From NCBI GenBank assembly GCA_963691905.1, contig OY829894.1, forward strand, positions 124,001 to 188,000: a stretch of DNA of 64,000 nucleotides, read 5' to 3'. The notes beneath the pieces were generated by a model that was not told where the DNA came from, ran no database searches, and worked only from the letters and a program-made list of their open reading frames with translations. A program made the translations under genes and the position numbers. Of the stretch, positions 1-9,779 are shown one piece after another (within the stretch, counting starts at the first letter, position 1; the number at the start of each line of letters is the position of its first letter). The stretch comes from QGON01 sp963691905 (GTDB taxonomy: Bacteria; Pseudomonadota; Gammaproteobacteria; Chromatiales; Chromatiaceae).

Positions 1-2241
1 ACCGACATTCTTAACCGTGACGGTCATGCCATAGTGGTAGGTGAAACGATCTGTACGTGTAACCCAGCAGTTCCGATAATTAGTTACATGGGGAAAGCCG
101 TCTTCAGGGAGTGGGCTAAGGAGCAACAGTTCGAGGATGGGTGAGATATCGTGCGTCCATCGTCTAGGATCAAGAGGATAAGCATCATCACCGTCTTTTG
201 TGTTGTCATTGTCTGAATCACTATCTAGAAGATTTATCTTCCCGTCACTATCGTAATCGGCATTCCATTCATTTCCCCAATAATTCACTTCTTCAGCGTC
301 AGGGATGCCATCGTCGTCAGTATCGGAATCTTCCGGATCTGTTCCATAAATGACAGTTTCCTCATAGTCCCAGAGACTATCCACATCACTATCTCCGGTT
401 TTGATAAACTTAGCTTGATGGAACTCTAAATCTTGAGTGGTTAAATATCGGTTATTTCCTTCAGGATCTGCTGAGACTATAAATCGGTAGAAAAGAACTC
501 CTTTGTCCTTTACAAGAGAGAAAAAACCAGGCGGAACAATAAATTGGAAATTCGGTGCTGCTTCTACTCTGCAAGCCTGTCCGGTTTGCTGTTGATCGCA
601 GTAATTAGTTATCCAAGAACTATAAAAATTCTGGTTGTTTCTTAAATGACCGAATTGTGATTCATAAAACAATTTATTATCGGTGGTCAGTTCGACTGAG
701 TAGTAAAGAGAAATATTCTTGCTTGTTTTGAGTTGGAAGGTTGGTGTTTTTATGTTGTTTACAAGTTTGGGAAAAGAAGGTGTTATAACAATATTATCGA
801 GCAACTCAGCCTCTAAGGCTACCGAATAGGCAGAAATATCTACGTGTTCTGTATTGTCTGCCGCCATGTATACCCTATGAAACGAGGAAGATATCTGCTG
901 GGATGGAAGTGCAAATACACCACCGATCATGGAAATATTGACGTTAAGATCCAGCGCGCTAGAGACTGGAATGAATGAGTGTTGACCCATGTCCGTCAAA
1001 CTTGGTGAGGGCACATTATCAAAAATTGCATCAAAACCTGCTTTAAGTGATTCAGCTACTTCCTTATATGTTGTTCGATATCCTCCAGGGGAGGATTCAA
1101 TATTAAACAGTTGACCAGAAAAAGTACGTGATCCGATGTCGATTTCATCGAACCATGCCGGGGTATCACGAAAATAGTTAAACTCACCTGACGTCGAAGA
1201 TTTAGATACAACAAGAAGTTTTTCCGTGATATCTGCCGTGGTTGGTGATGCTAGAACACCATACTCCTGTCTGGAATCACCGCCACCTCCATTTTTTCCC
1301 AAGGCCCACATCTCTACCTTAAAATCACCTGGGCCAAATGGATCGAAGTCCCATAGAAAGAGCTGCTTCTCGAAAGGGGAATTATATTGCATGCTTCCAA
1401 TGCGGCTACCATTGCTGAACGCAATCATACGATTAACCTGTTGGGGGATACTCGATTGATGCAACAACTGGAAGGGTACAAAGGCAGATTCACTTACTGT
1501 TGGATCTAAATGTTTAATCTTAATTTGATCACTGGCCCGGTGTAGCATATATTGTCGACGTATAAGAGTCTCCTTAACGCTTTGCCAATCGAACCTTTTT
1601 CTGAATTCAACTGCACTGGCCGAATAATTCTGCCAGAAGTCTGCAAACGTCTGTAATTGAACTGGAATGATAGCCCCACGGTGGGGCGAATCGAGCGTCA
1701 AAAGTAAGTCGCTGTGATGGTCGGCCCCTAGCAGTTCAGCTTGCCGAAGGGAAAGTCTACTAATCACTCCACCAATACTCGCCCCAACAACCTTAAAATG
1801 ATCTGCTGTAGGTTTAAGACGAGTAGCCCTAATATCGGACATGGCACGGTTAAGAACTGTTGCTAGATCTTGGATTGTTGTGTCAAACGATTTAATATCT
1901 ACTAAATAAAAATCATAACCAGCGTCAAGTAATACATTCCACATGTTTTGAGCGCCTTTCGTAATAGGGCTTTCAAAAACTTGTTGAAATTCTGGCCTTC
2001 CCCGGTCACCATATCGATTAGCCGTATCCTCCTTCTCTAGCGCAAGATCAAGACCCTCAACAAAGATAATCGGTTGATCATGAGGCGGGCTCGTTCGCGA
2101 CACTCCGTATATCCTGATGGCCGCAAGCTCCTTACCGTTTACGTCTTGCAGAACATATGGACCTAAAATTTCTTCAACTGTTGTCTGAGCTGATGCGGAA
2201 GAAAGTACAATCAGTCCAATAATTAGAGGAATTATTCTCAT
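1..2241 (-). CDS. Secreted lipase/esterase-like protein with Ca-binding-type acidic repeats (3' end beyond window)
   Basis: The reading frame is open from an ATG at 2241 to base 1 (747 codons) and runs off the edge. Residues 1-18 are a Sec signal peptide ending in an Ala-Ser-Ala type site. Residues 58-62 (IFVEG) look like the oxyanion-hole strand of alpha/beta hydrolases. VVGASIGG at 151-158 is a GxSxG-type nucleophile elbow with Ser155, and TLDSPHRGA follows as in PGAP1/DUF676-like lipases. A later HSFIPVSSALD segment resembles the His-containing motif of those families. From about residue 613 to 690 an Asp-rich stretch (DSDTDDDGIPD and similar) resembles thrombospondin type 3 calcium-binding repeats. 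An exported or surface esterase is inferred; the substrate is unknown. It lies 72 bases after the 330-codon gene and probably shares its transcript. Confidence 0.7.
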   Translation of the reverse strand, partial: MRIIPLIIGLIVLSSASAQTTVEEILGPYVLQDVNGKELAAIRIYGVSRTSPPHDQPIIFVEGLDLALEKEDTANRYGDRGRPEFQQVFESPITKGAQNMWNVLLDAGYDFYLVDIKSFDTTIQDLATVLNRAMSDIRATRLKPTADHFKVVGASIGGVISRLSLRQAELLGADHHSDLLLTLDSPHRGAIIPVQLQTFADFWQNYSASAVEFRKRFDWQSVKETLIRRQYMLHRASDQIKIKHLDPTVSESAFVPFQLLHQSSIPQQVNRMIAFSNGSRIGSMQYNSPFEKQLFLWDFDPFGPGDFKVEMWALGKNGGGGDSRQEYGVLASPTTADITEKLLVVSKSSTSGEFNYFRDTPAWFDEIDIGSRTFSGQLFNIESSPGGYRTTYKEVAESLKAGFDAIFDNVPSPSLTDMGQHSFIPVSSALDLNVNISMIGGVFALPSQQISSSFHRVYMAADNTEHVDISAYSVALEAELLDNIVITPSFPKLVNNIKTPTFQLKTSKNISLYYSVELTTDNKLFYESQFGHLRNNQNFYSSWITNYCDQQQTGQACRVEAAPNFQFIVPPGFFSLVKDKGVLFYRFIVSADPEGNNRYLTTQDLEFHQAKFIKTGDSDVDSLWDYEETVIYGTDPEDSDTDDDGIPDAEEVNYWGNEWNADYDSDGKINLLDSDSDNDNTKDGDDAYPLDPRRWTHDISPILELLLLSPLPEDGFPHVTNYRNCWVTRTDRFTYHYGMTVTVKNVG

Positions 2242-2313
2242 CCTATTTCTCAGTCTAAGTAGATATTCTATGAAAACTGCGTCCAGAAAGAGCTTTATGA
2301 GTCGGTGCTAATA

Positions 2314-3297
2314 TTATTTTATGAATATAATTGGTGCCTCTTTTCCTTCACCAAAGGTCAACTGTCCATCCTTTGTCGTTACATTTACCCATTGACCATT
2401 CACGTCACGACGAAAATTAAATTTGAAGGAGGACCGACTTACAAGACCAGATTTGTGATGCCCTGTTATTAATACTATCCTTTCACCTTCGTTATCGCCG
2501 AGATCAACGATCTTTGTGTCGCCATCTTCTAATTCCAAACTAATATTATTACCAATGGTGACTTCAATATGAGTGATCTTGTCTTTATTGTTCGTAAAAA
2601 GCAGATCCTTTGTATAAGCAAATGTGACAAGGCGTGAGTTGATTTCCTTTGGAAGTATAGATGCGCCGAAGAAGCGGGCTTTATTGGTAGATAGCTTCTT
2701 AACACCATCTTTTATCCTATAGCCCCTATCGTATTTCTCGAGGTCCGGATTTGCAGCCAGATCTTCATCAATCCATTCAAAATGGATATCCATAATAAGG
2801 ATGGGTTCGCGATTATCATATGTATGGTTGATACGATACTCCCTTATCTTAGTAAGATAATCCATATAATCTGGGAGAACATCCTTGTGAATCTTATGTT
2901 GACCTAGCTCAAAAATAATCTGACGCCATTGTTCATTGATTAGAGGCGTTCCATAGTCTTTCCCATCATGGGTTAAGGCAACTTCTCGTGCGATATTGGG
3001 TGTAAAGCTGTAAATGATTTTTGTAGAAATATTTGCTGTCGGAATTAGTCCAAAAACTACGGAATCACCCGAGCTCGGTTTGCCGCTATGAGCATCAGGA
3101 TCAGAACGTGTCTCTAAGTTTACAGGTGTCACTGGCTTCGCTACTTCATCACCAGTTTGTAGTGACATTTCAAAGTCCATGAAATGAAGTGTCCAAAGCA
3201 ATATACAAATTAAAATAACAGTCAGCAGTAATATATAGGGCAGTCGCCTTAACAGTGTTGGAATTCGGATTTGCTCAGTTTTACTCCTCTTCATCAT
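2314..3297 (-). CDS. Membrane-anchored protein of unknown function
   Basis: I do not recognise the family. A basic N-terminus (KRSKTEQIRIPTLLRR) precedes one strong membrane segment (about residues 20-40), then a hydrophilic, beta-rich region of roughly 280 residues without Cys. This suggests a bitopic protein with a periplasmic domain. The frame also allows a GTG start at 3306. I prefer the ATG at 3297 because a GGA lies four bases upstream. It is directly upstream of the secreted lipase-like gene, so it may be a partner such as a foldase or anchor; that is inference from position only. Base composition is visibly more A+T-rich than the T6SS genes next to it. Confidence 0.6.
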   Translation of the reverse strand: MMKRSKTEQIRIPTLLRRLPYILLLTVILICILLWTLHFMDFEMSLQTGDEVAKPVTPVNLETRSDPDAHSGKPSSGDSVVFGLIPTANISTKIIYSFTPNIAREVALTHDGKDYGTPLINEQWRQIIFELGQHKIHKDVLPDYMDYLTKIREYRINHTYDNREPILIMDIHFEWIDEDLAANPDLEKYDRGYRIKDGVKKLSTNKARFFGASILPKEINSRLVTFAYTKDLLFTNNKDKITHIEVTIGNNISLELEDGDTKIVDLGDNEGERIVLITGHHKSGLVSRSSFKFNFRRDVNGQWVNVTTKDGQLTFGEGKEAPIIFIK

Positions 3298-3351
3298 AAA
3301 TTCCACAAATGCTAAACTTCACTAGTTATAAAAAATTTCGCACTATTGAAT

Positions 3352-3368
3352 AATAGGGGACAGACTGC
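3352..3368. repeat. GGGGACAG-type dispersed repeat remnant
   Basis: The AATAGGGGACAGACTG stretch matches the conserved arm of a short palindromic repeat family common in gammaproteobacterial intergenic DNA. Related arms occur here at 37134-37187, 39352-39383 and 50619-50630. It lies in the 220-base gap 3307-3527, where I see no gene or convincing terminator. Confidence 0.35.
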
Positions 3369-3527
3369 AGCTACAATCCCTCATTCCCTTACAGAATATA
3401 TTTGAAGCCCCTACATCCACTCCCTTGATAAACCAATATCTCTAATGCTTCTATAGACTATTATATGAATCCAATTCGCAGATATTCGACACTATGTTGA
3501 TCTGAGTCAGGTTATAAGAATCCCACC

Positions 3528-5456
3528 CTACAACTCTTCAATCTGCTTGACCACCAGGCGGGGAACCTGTTTGCGTAGTGTTTCTGGCAGGTTTTTGAAG
3601 GCTTTCTCGGCGGCAGTTTTTGTCATGAAAAGCCCGTAAAGAATCCGGTATTTGAAATCTTTATCGTTCGCGCCGACGACCTTTATGGCCAGACCCGGAT
3701 GATGCTCCATGAGATCTTCCAGCTTGTTCAGTTGGTTGAGGGCAAAGAGTTGCACCGTGTAGTGGGTTGAATCCTGCTGTGACAGCCACCAATCACCCCA
3801 TGTTGCCAGGTCAACCCGATCGGGTTTGAGATAGATATCCCGAACGACACGAAAACCGGTATAGCGATCGGCTTGGGTTTGGGGCAGGGAACCCCTGGCG
3901 GATGAGCGCAGGGCGCTGGCTGAGTCGTTATAACTCCCCCCACGTACCACCCGCTGTTCCGAGTCGGGATCGAAACGGGGTTTGCCATCGCTTGTGCTGT
4001 CGATGTGATTTTCATGCCAGTTGTCCAGCACCCACTCCCGAACATTGCCAGCCATGTGGAACAGGCCGAAGGCGTTGGGATTGGTACGTTGTGGCTTGCC
4101 GGCTTGCGGTGAGTCTTCGCTGCCGTGCCGGGCGTAGTGGGCATAACTGCCGAGATCGGTTTTGGCTACGGGATAGGGGCCGGTGCTGCCTGCCCGCGCC
4201 GCATACTCCCACTCCGCTTCGGTGGGCAGGCGATAGCCCTTGCCTGTCTGCTTCGAGAGCCAGGCTGTGTAGCGTTTGGCGCCGTCCCAACTGACGTTGA
4301 CTACAGGAAGATCATCACGATTCCAAGGCTGCTCGGGACACTCTCCGGTTGTCGCCCGGCAGAACCTGCCGTACTCCCTGTAAGTGACCTCATGGGTTGA
4401 GATGGTGAAAGGGTAGGCGATGTTGACTAGGTGTTCTGGTTCTTCCTGCGTTTTATCGCTGCTGCCCATGACAAAAAGTCCACCGGGAAGCACTGCAAGC
4501 CAGGGTCCTTTTTCACCTAATTGCAGACGATCCCGGCACTGAAGCCGATGGCGGCTGGAATACTTTGGACGACACCCTGGTGGAACGGGTATTTCCACAT
4601 TTGCTGGCTGCTTCCATGAGGGGGAGGCTGCCGGTTTTTCTTCGGTATCCTGTTTCACCGGCTCGCTGACAAGGGGTTGTTTGATCGGAGCTTCGATGGA
4701 TGATGCCATCTTCTGTTTCGGTGCTATCGCAGTCACAGGTTTGGGTGGCGCCAGCGTGACAGGTTCTGGTGTGGTTTTGGGGGCCGGTTTTTCAACAGGG
4801 GGTGGCGGGGGAGGAACCGGGCGGGGTTTCTCCTCCGGGGCCGGCACGACGATCGGCGCTTTTACCTCGATGTCGTGTTGTAGCTCCAATCGGCGGCCAA
4901 AATCCAATAGCGAATTCACCTTCTTCCCATTCCTGTTGGGGGCCAGTCCGCGCTCCTCCTCAAGCCGTGACTGGAAATCGGTTTCCAGGTCGCGGAACCA
5001 TCGTGATGATCTCGCCACCGCTTTAGCCTGTGCTCCCCCGTTTTGCCACTCTTGCAGAAGCCGCTCCCGGCTCTCCTTACGCCAGTCGTCCGACAGCACG
5101 AATGTCCTTAGCACCGCCACCAGTGTCTTCTCCGTTTCTGGAATCGCCAAGGGGGGAGGCGGTTGTGTTTCAACCGACACAACTGGCGGTATCGAAATGG
5201 GTTCGTCATCTCCGGTGAAGAGGAGAAACAGTCCGGCCCCAGCCAACAGTATCAGGCCACCGGCAGCGAGAGGGAGGACGGAACGGCTGGCGGAGGCGGG
5301 TGCCGGTGTACCTGAAACTGGTGCTGGCTCGTCTGTTGGAGACAGGGCTTCCAACAACCCGGCGCGCCGGGTGCGATAGCTCTCACGGTCGATACGGCCC
5401 TCGGCGAAATTCCGTGCCAGTTGCCGTAGTCTGATTTTGGGCTGCGTGTCGCTCAT
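3528..5456 (-). CDS. Membrane-anchored FGE-fold (SUMF1-like) protein with C-terminal SPOR domain, T6SS-associated
   Basis: The order is: short cytoplasmic N-terminus, one membrane segment (about 61-81), a long Pro-rich linker carrying several Cys residues near its end, an FGE/SUMF1 domain (about 325-550), and a SPOR domain (about 560-640). The FGE domain is marked by PGGLFVMGS, YRLPTEAEWEYAARAG, GLFHMAGNVREWV, VVRGGSYND and TGFRVVRD. SPOR domains bind denuded septal peptidoglycan. The Cys pair needed for formylglycine formation is absent: the segment after RGGS reads YNDSASALRSSARG. An oxidase role is therefore unlikely and a structural or ligand-binding role is inferred. It starts three bases after the ppkA stop, and PpkA itself ends in the same fold. 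P. aeruginosa TagR, the periplasmic activator of PpkA, is also an FGE-fold protein, so a TagR-like role is plausible. Confidence 0.8.
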   Translation of the reverse strand: MSDTQPKIRLRQLARNFAEGRIDRESYRTRRAGLLEALSPTDEPAPVSGTPAPASASRSVLPLAAGGLILLAGAGLFLLFTGDDEPISIPPVVSVETQPPPPLAIPETEKTLVAVLRTFVLSDDWRKESRERLLQEWQNGGAQAKAVARSSRWFRDLETDFQSRLEEERGLAPNRNGKKVNSLLDFGRRLELQHDIEVKAPIVVPAPEEKPRPVPPPPPPVEKPAPKTTPEPVTLAPPKPVTAIAPKQKMASSIEAPIKQPLVSEPVKQDTEEKPAASPSWKQPANVEIPVPPGCRPKYSSRHRLQCRDRLQLGEKGPWLAVLPGGLFVMGSSDKTQEEPEHLVNIAYPFTISTHEVTYREYGRFCRATTGECPEQPWNRDDLPVVNVSWDGAKRYTAWLSKQTGKGYRLPTEAEWEYAARAGSTGPYPVAKTDLGSYAHYARHGSEDSPQAGKPQRTNPNAFGLFHMAGNVREWVLDNWHENHIDSTSDGKPRFDPDSEQRVVRGGSYNDSASALRSSARGSLPQTQADRYTGFRVVRDIYLKPDRVDLATWGDWWLSQQDSTHYTVQLFALNQLNKLEDLMEHHPGLAIKVVGANDKDFKYRILYGLFMTKTAAEKAFKNLPETLRKQVPRLVVKQIEEL

Positions 5457-5459
5457 GGC

Positions 5460-8400
5460 CTACCCTTTGATCTCACGCAGGAGCCGGAATCCAGTCACCT
5501 TGTCGGCGCTACCCCCATGCTTCTGGTTGAGGTTGATACTGCAGGTGTCTGCCGGTGAATTAAAATGGCCGCCCCTGACCTTGGCCCCGTTTGAACTGTT
5601 TACCCACTCCTGCAGGTTGCCCACAAAATTGAACAGGCCCCAGGCGTTCTGCGGTGCCACATTGACCTCGATGGGCGCGCCACCCTTGACCACCGAACCG
5701 CCACTGAGCAGCAGACAATTGAAGTCTGAACCGGCGGGCTGACGCCCCTTTGCCTTGGCGGCGTGCAGCCATTCATCCTCCCGAGGCAGCCGGTAAATGT
5801 GGCCGGTCTTCCCGGTCAGCCACTTGGCATAGGCCTGAGCCGTCTGCAGTGAGATATTGTTCAAAGGCAGCTTGGTGTTCTTGCCTGAAAGGGATTGGCA
5901 CTTGCCGCTTAGCCGACAATAGGTATTGTAGTCGCCGACGGAGATCTCGTAGCGGCCGATGGCGTAGGGTGTGGCGTTTCCTGCGCCGGCCGGTACCACC
6001 ACCAAAATGGGGCCGCGCTGTTTACCGTCCAGCAGATCGTAACAGCGGAACTTGCTGCTGCGCTTGCCGTAACCGGCATATTTTGGATTGCAGCGGTCTT
6101 TGGAGACGGGCTGTTGTAACGCCTTCAGTTTTTTCTTGAAGGTGGCATTGTCGTTCCAGCGTTCGATAGCCTGTTCCACCTTGGCGATGGCCTGTTTGTG
6201 ATCCTTCGCCTTCAGTGCTGTCTGGTGTTCGGAAAAGTGTTTTGTTGCCTGTTCCTGGCGTGCCTTCAGTGACTGCCCGAGGCGAGCCAGATCAGGATGA
6301 CCCGACTCCTTCTTCTTTGCTTCTTTTAACAGCTTTTTGGCCTCGTTAAGGCGTCCGGCGTCGACTGCCGCTAAACCGCGCGCGGCAATAACAGACGGCT
6401 TTGGTGGCTCGATAACTACAACTTTTGTCAGTGCCCGGTTATCGGGAAAGAGCTGTTTGGCCACGGCGAGCAGGGAGGAGGAGATTGCCGGATTCTTTGC
6501 GTTTTCAATACGCTTGATGAGCAGGGCGACATATTTTTTCTCGGCCACCGGGTACTGCTCGGGGTATTTTTGTTGCAACTGCTGTAATTCGGCCGCTTGT
6601 GCGTGAAGCTTTTTCGGTGGCTGTTTTTTCAATGCCTGGCCGACCTTTTGAAATTCGACTTTACGCTGGAAATCCCCCATTTTTTCGGTAAGTTCCGGCA
6701 TTTCCGGCGCAATCGTCAGACCGTGTCGAAGCAGTTTTATGGCGGCAACAAAGTCATCTCTCTTTGCCCGCCTCTTTGCCAGACGGAGATAGGCCCCGCC
6801 GATGGCCTCAGGTCCGGTGACCTGAAGAAAAGGATCATCTCCCGGTAATTCCTGCTGCAACTCCTGTAACGTCTTGCTGGCCTGGGTGACGTCGTTTGCC
6901 TTGGCCTGGGTGAGCAGGGATTGTTTGGCACCCTCTACCCGGGCCAGCCGGATGCGCTCCCGGTTCTCTTGCTCCCAGGCTGATTCCGCCGAGGTCAGCA
7001 GGTCGCGTTCCGCCTTGAAACGGTTCGTCATGGTTGGAGCAAAACGTTTACCCTGGCTCAACAGGGAGTCAGCCTTGGCGAACTGGTCGGTGCTACGCTC
7101 TCTCTCTGCCTGTTGCAGGTAGAGTCGACCGATCTTCTCTCTCTGTTTGCTGAGCCAGGGATCATCAGCCTCGACCAGGTTATTGAGACTGTTCAATGCG
7201 GTCTCCAGTTCCTGGTCCCAGGCAGCAGTGAATTTTGCCCCGGCAGTCAACTGTTCGATGATCTGTTTGCGCTCGGCGATCTCCTGAGCCAGCAGTTCCG
7301 GGGCGCGTTTGCCGTCGAGCAGACGTTTCTGCTGTTCCCGCATATAGTCGCTGGAGAGTTGACCGGTAAACTGTTTCAGCAGGGTATTGGCGTCACTCCA
7401 CTTCTCCTCTGCGATCAGACTTTCAAGCTGCGGCTGAAGCAACTTGCGCAAACCCGTTTCAGCTTGGCTGAGCAGGGGATCACCGGGTTGGATCAACCGC
7501 AGTTGCCCAAGTGGTTTTTCCAGTTCCCGATAGCCATCGAGTGTGCCGATCCCGGGGAGCCTCTGTTTGAGATCCCGATGCAGGTCGACCAACAGGGCCT
7601 GGGCCTCCTCTTTGTTGCGCATCAGATGGATTCTGGCCGCCAGATTCTCCAGCGCTATGTCGTCAGGGAACTGTTTCAGCCCCGTTTCTGCCAGGATGGC
7701 GGCACGGTCCACGTTGTTTTTTGCAAGGAGATCGTTTGCCTGTTGGCTGTAGGCATTGGCGAGACGTGGGTCAGTGAGCAGCGGATGTTCGGGGTCAAGC
7801 TGGCGCAGGATCCCGAGAACATCTGCCATATCATCCATCACCGGATCGGGCAGCAGACGCCCGGCGGACAGGTTTTCGTTGAAACGGCTATCCAGGCGAT
7901 TGAGCAGGTCGTTACGGGCATCCTCCATACGCTGGGTGGTGCGGAAGACCTGGACCGAATCGGTAAAGAGGGTGCCGGCCAGGGCCATCTGACCTTCCGC
8001 AGCGGCATAGTCATAGCTCCCCTCCTGGGGGGCGAAGGCGGCATCAGCCAGGCTGATGTAATAGGTGAGGATCGCCTCACGGGCGCTGGAGATCACCTCG
8101 CGCTTCTGAGCGGGAGGGAGTTCCCCTGTTACCTGCAGGCCTTCCCTAATCTGATTCTGGGTGCCCTGGTTGATGATGCCGATGAGGCGGGCCACCGCCT
8201 TGGCGGATAATAACCGTTGGGATTCTGGACTGAGCTCGGTGGCGTTTTCCAGCAGCAGGGGGATTTGGGCAAGCGTGACGCGCTCAATCTGAGCTGCCAG
8301 TTCAGTTGCGCGCTGTTTCTCTAGGTAATCCGGTACCAGCAGCCAGCCCAGCAGTCCGGCACCCATGAAGGAGAGCCCGGCAATCAGCGGCAGCCGGGAT

Positions 8401-9779
8401 TTCTTCGGGGTCAGTTCATCGAGAAACTGTTCGATGCTGGGGGTGCGCTCTTCTCGTTCGAAGGCCAGTCCCCGCTGCAGCCCCTTCCACTGGCGCCGGC
8501 TCAGCCCCTTGACCCGTTCCGGGCTTAATCCCTTGCCTTTCGCTTCAGTGGCGGGCAGACGGCCGAAGGGGCGACCGCCGGTGAAGAGTTCATAGGCGAC
8601 GATTGCCAGGGCATAGATGTCGTCCCGGGGATCGGGGTCCTGGCCCTGCAGCATTCCCAGACTGGCGTAAGTGGGGGTAAGCGCCCCCAGGGTGCTGGCG
8701 TCGAAGGCGGTGACATCGCTGCCCGCTTGGGGGATCTTCGGCTTGGCCGCCCGGGCGATACCGAAATCGAATACCTTGACCTCGCCCTCTTGAGTGAGGA
8801 AGACGTTGCCGGGTTTGAAATCGGAGTGAATAATGCCCGGTTTGTGATTATGGGCGGCCCCCAGCGCCAGACTCATCTCGGTGATCAGTTTCAGCGCCTG
8901 CTCCGGCGGCATGCCGGTGCCGCGCAGTTTCTTGATGACCTTGTCGAGGGGGCTGCCTTCGAGGAACTCCATGGCGATGAAGTAGTTGCCGTGTTCGTCC
9001 TTGTCGAAGTCGAAGATGCCGATGACGTTGGGGTGTTTCAGATCCTGGGCCTTGCGTGCTTCCCGCTGCAGCGCCATCAGGGAGGCGGCGTGCTGCTTGA
9101 AACTCTCGTTCAGCAGCTTGAGTGCGACGTAGGGTTTGCGGTCCTTCGCCTCGACCTTGCGCTGGTCCAGAGCCTTGAAGACCACCCCCATGCCGCCGCG
9201 GCCGATCTCCTCCATCAGTTCGAAACGCTGGTTGAGAATATCGCCTACCTCGGGTTCGTGGCTGATCCGGTGTGATGCGGTGGTGGTTCCCATGCCGCTG
9301 CTACTGGCCCAGGAGGGAGTGTTGGAGGTCTGGGAAGGTGAGGTGGGCGGGGTTGTATGCCCGGTGGCAATCCTGGTGGCCTCGTCGTCGACAGGGGGGG
9401 GAGACGTTGGACGGGTGATGACCCGCGTTGCCTCATCGTCGATTACAGGTTCTTTGCCAGGACGGGGGACTACCAGGGTTGCATCGTCGTCGCTGTCGAT
9501 GATGAGGGTCTTCTTGTCCTGGGGGCTTTTCTCGGCAACTCCGGATGGTGGCACCGGAGTTGCCGCATCGGCGGGGGCTGGTCTCTTGATCCGGGCCAGC
9601 ATTATGGCGTGGATCTGGGGTGGCAGATGTCCCGCTCGAAAGCCTTCGTCAATCGCCTCAATCAGTGCGGGAATCTGCTCCGGGGTCTCTTCAGCAATTT
9701 GGGACAACTGCTTGATCAGCTCGTCGGCGTTTATGCTGCCTTGAGTGAGTCCGTTCAACAGGGTCCTGAAGTCTGTCAT
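5460..9779 (-). CDS. ppkA: T6SS Ser/Thr protein kinase PpkA with C-terminal FGE-like domain
   Basis: This inner-membrane kinase should drive the threonine-phosphorylation switch of the T6SS. Residues 1-65 are a helical domain shared with the second kinase in this window. Residues 95-140 hold three acidic-Thr motifs (Thr101, Thr118, Thr135), likely autophosphorylation/FHA sites. The kinase domain covers about 187-455: GRGGMGVV 193-200, Lys221, HSD 318-320 and DFG 338-340. The catalytic loop lacks the Arg of HRD, so it is a non-RD kinase. A membrane segment follows at about 462-482, then some 700 residues of helical, TPR-like sequence. The end (about 1230-1439) is a degenerate FGE/SUMF1 domain with YRLPREDEW, GLFNFVGNLQEWV and KVRGGHFN. 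Its ATG overlaps the pppA stop as ATGA. At 1439 residues it is longer than usual for PpkA. Confidence 0.9.
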   Translation of the reverse strand: MTDFRTLLNGLTQGSINADELIKQLSQIAEETPEQIPALIEAIDEGFRAGHLPPQIHAIMLARIKRPAPADAATPVPPSGVAEKSPQDKKTLIIDSDDDATLVVPRPGKEPVIDDEATRVITRPTSPPPVDDEATRIATGHTTPPTSPSQTSNTPSWASSSGMGTTTASHRISHEPEVGDILNQRFELMEEIGRGGMGVVFKALDQRKVEAKDRKPYVALKLLNESFKQHAASLMALQREARKAQDLKHPNVIGIFDFDKDEHGNYFIAMEFLEGSPLDKVIKKLRGTGMPPEQALKLITEMSLALGAAHNHKPGIIHSDFKPGNVFLTQEGEVKVFDFGIARAAKPKIPQAGSDVTAFDASTLGALTPTYASLGMLQGQDPDPRDDIYALAIVAYELFTGGRPFGRLPATEAKGKGLSPERVKGLSRRQWKGLQRGLAFEREERTPSIEQFLDELTPKKSRLPLIAGLSFMGAGLLGWLLVPDYLEKQRATELAAQIERVTLAQIPLLLENATELSPESQRLLSAKAVARLIGIINQGTQNQIREGLQVTGELPPAQKREVISSAREAILTYYISLADAAFAPQEGSYDYAAAEGQMALAGTLFTDSVQVFRTTQRMEDARNDLLNRLDSRFNENLSAGRLLPDPVMDDMADVLGILRQLDPEHPLLTDPRLANAYSQQANDLLAKNNVDRAAILAETGLKQFPDDIALENLAARIHLMRNKEEAQALLVDLHRDLKQRLPGIGTLDGYRELEKPLGQLRLIQPGDPLLSQAETGLRKLLQPQLESLIAEEKWSDANTLLKQFTGQLSSDYMREQQKRLLDGKRAPELLAQEIAERKQIIEQLTAGAKFTAAWDQELETALNSLNNLVEADDPWLSKQREKIGRLYLQQAERERSTDQFAKADSLLSQGKRFAPTMTNRFKAERDLLTSAESAWEQENRERIRLARVEGAKQSLLTQAKANDVTQASKTLQELQQELPGDDPFLQVTGPEAIGGAYLRLAKRRAKRDDFVAAIKLLRHGLTIAPEMPELTEKMGDFQRKVEFQKVGQALKKQPPKKLHAQAAELQQLQQKYPEQYPVAEKKYVALLIKRIENAKNPAISSSLLAVAKQLFPDNRALTKVVVIEPPKPSVIAARGLAAVDAGRLNEAKKLLKEAKKKESGHPDLARLGQSLKARQEQATKHFSEHQTALKAKDHKQAIAKVEQAIERWNDNATFKKKLKALQQPVSKDRCNPKYAGYGKRSSKFRCYDLLDGKQRGPILVVVPAGAGNATPYAIGRYEISVGDYNTYCRLSGKCQSLSGKNTKLPLNNISLQTAQAYAKWLTGKTGHIYRLPREDEWLHAAKAKGRQPAGSDFNCLLLSGGSVVKGGAPIEVNVAPQNAWGLFNFVGNLQEWVNSSNGAKVRGGHFNSPADTCSINLNQKHGGSADKVTGFRLLREIKG

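Noticed and set aside
3528..5456. Sulfatase-activating formylglycine enzyme
   Set aside because: The active-site Cys pair is absent, no sulfatase gene is nearby and SPOR/TM parts point to an envelope role.
7113..8210. 365-codon plus-strand frame opposite ppkA
   Set aside because: It lies wholly within the helical middle of ppkA and has no motif or start signal; similar frames at 11310-12365 and 41214-42290 are shadows of tssM and clpV.
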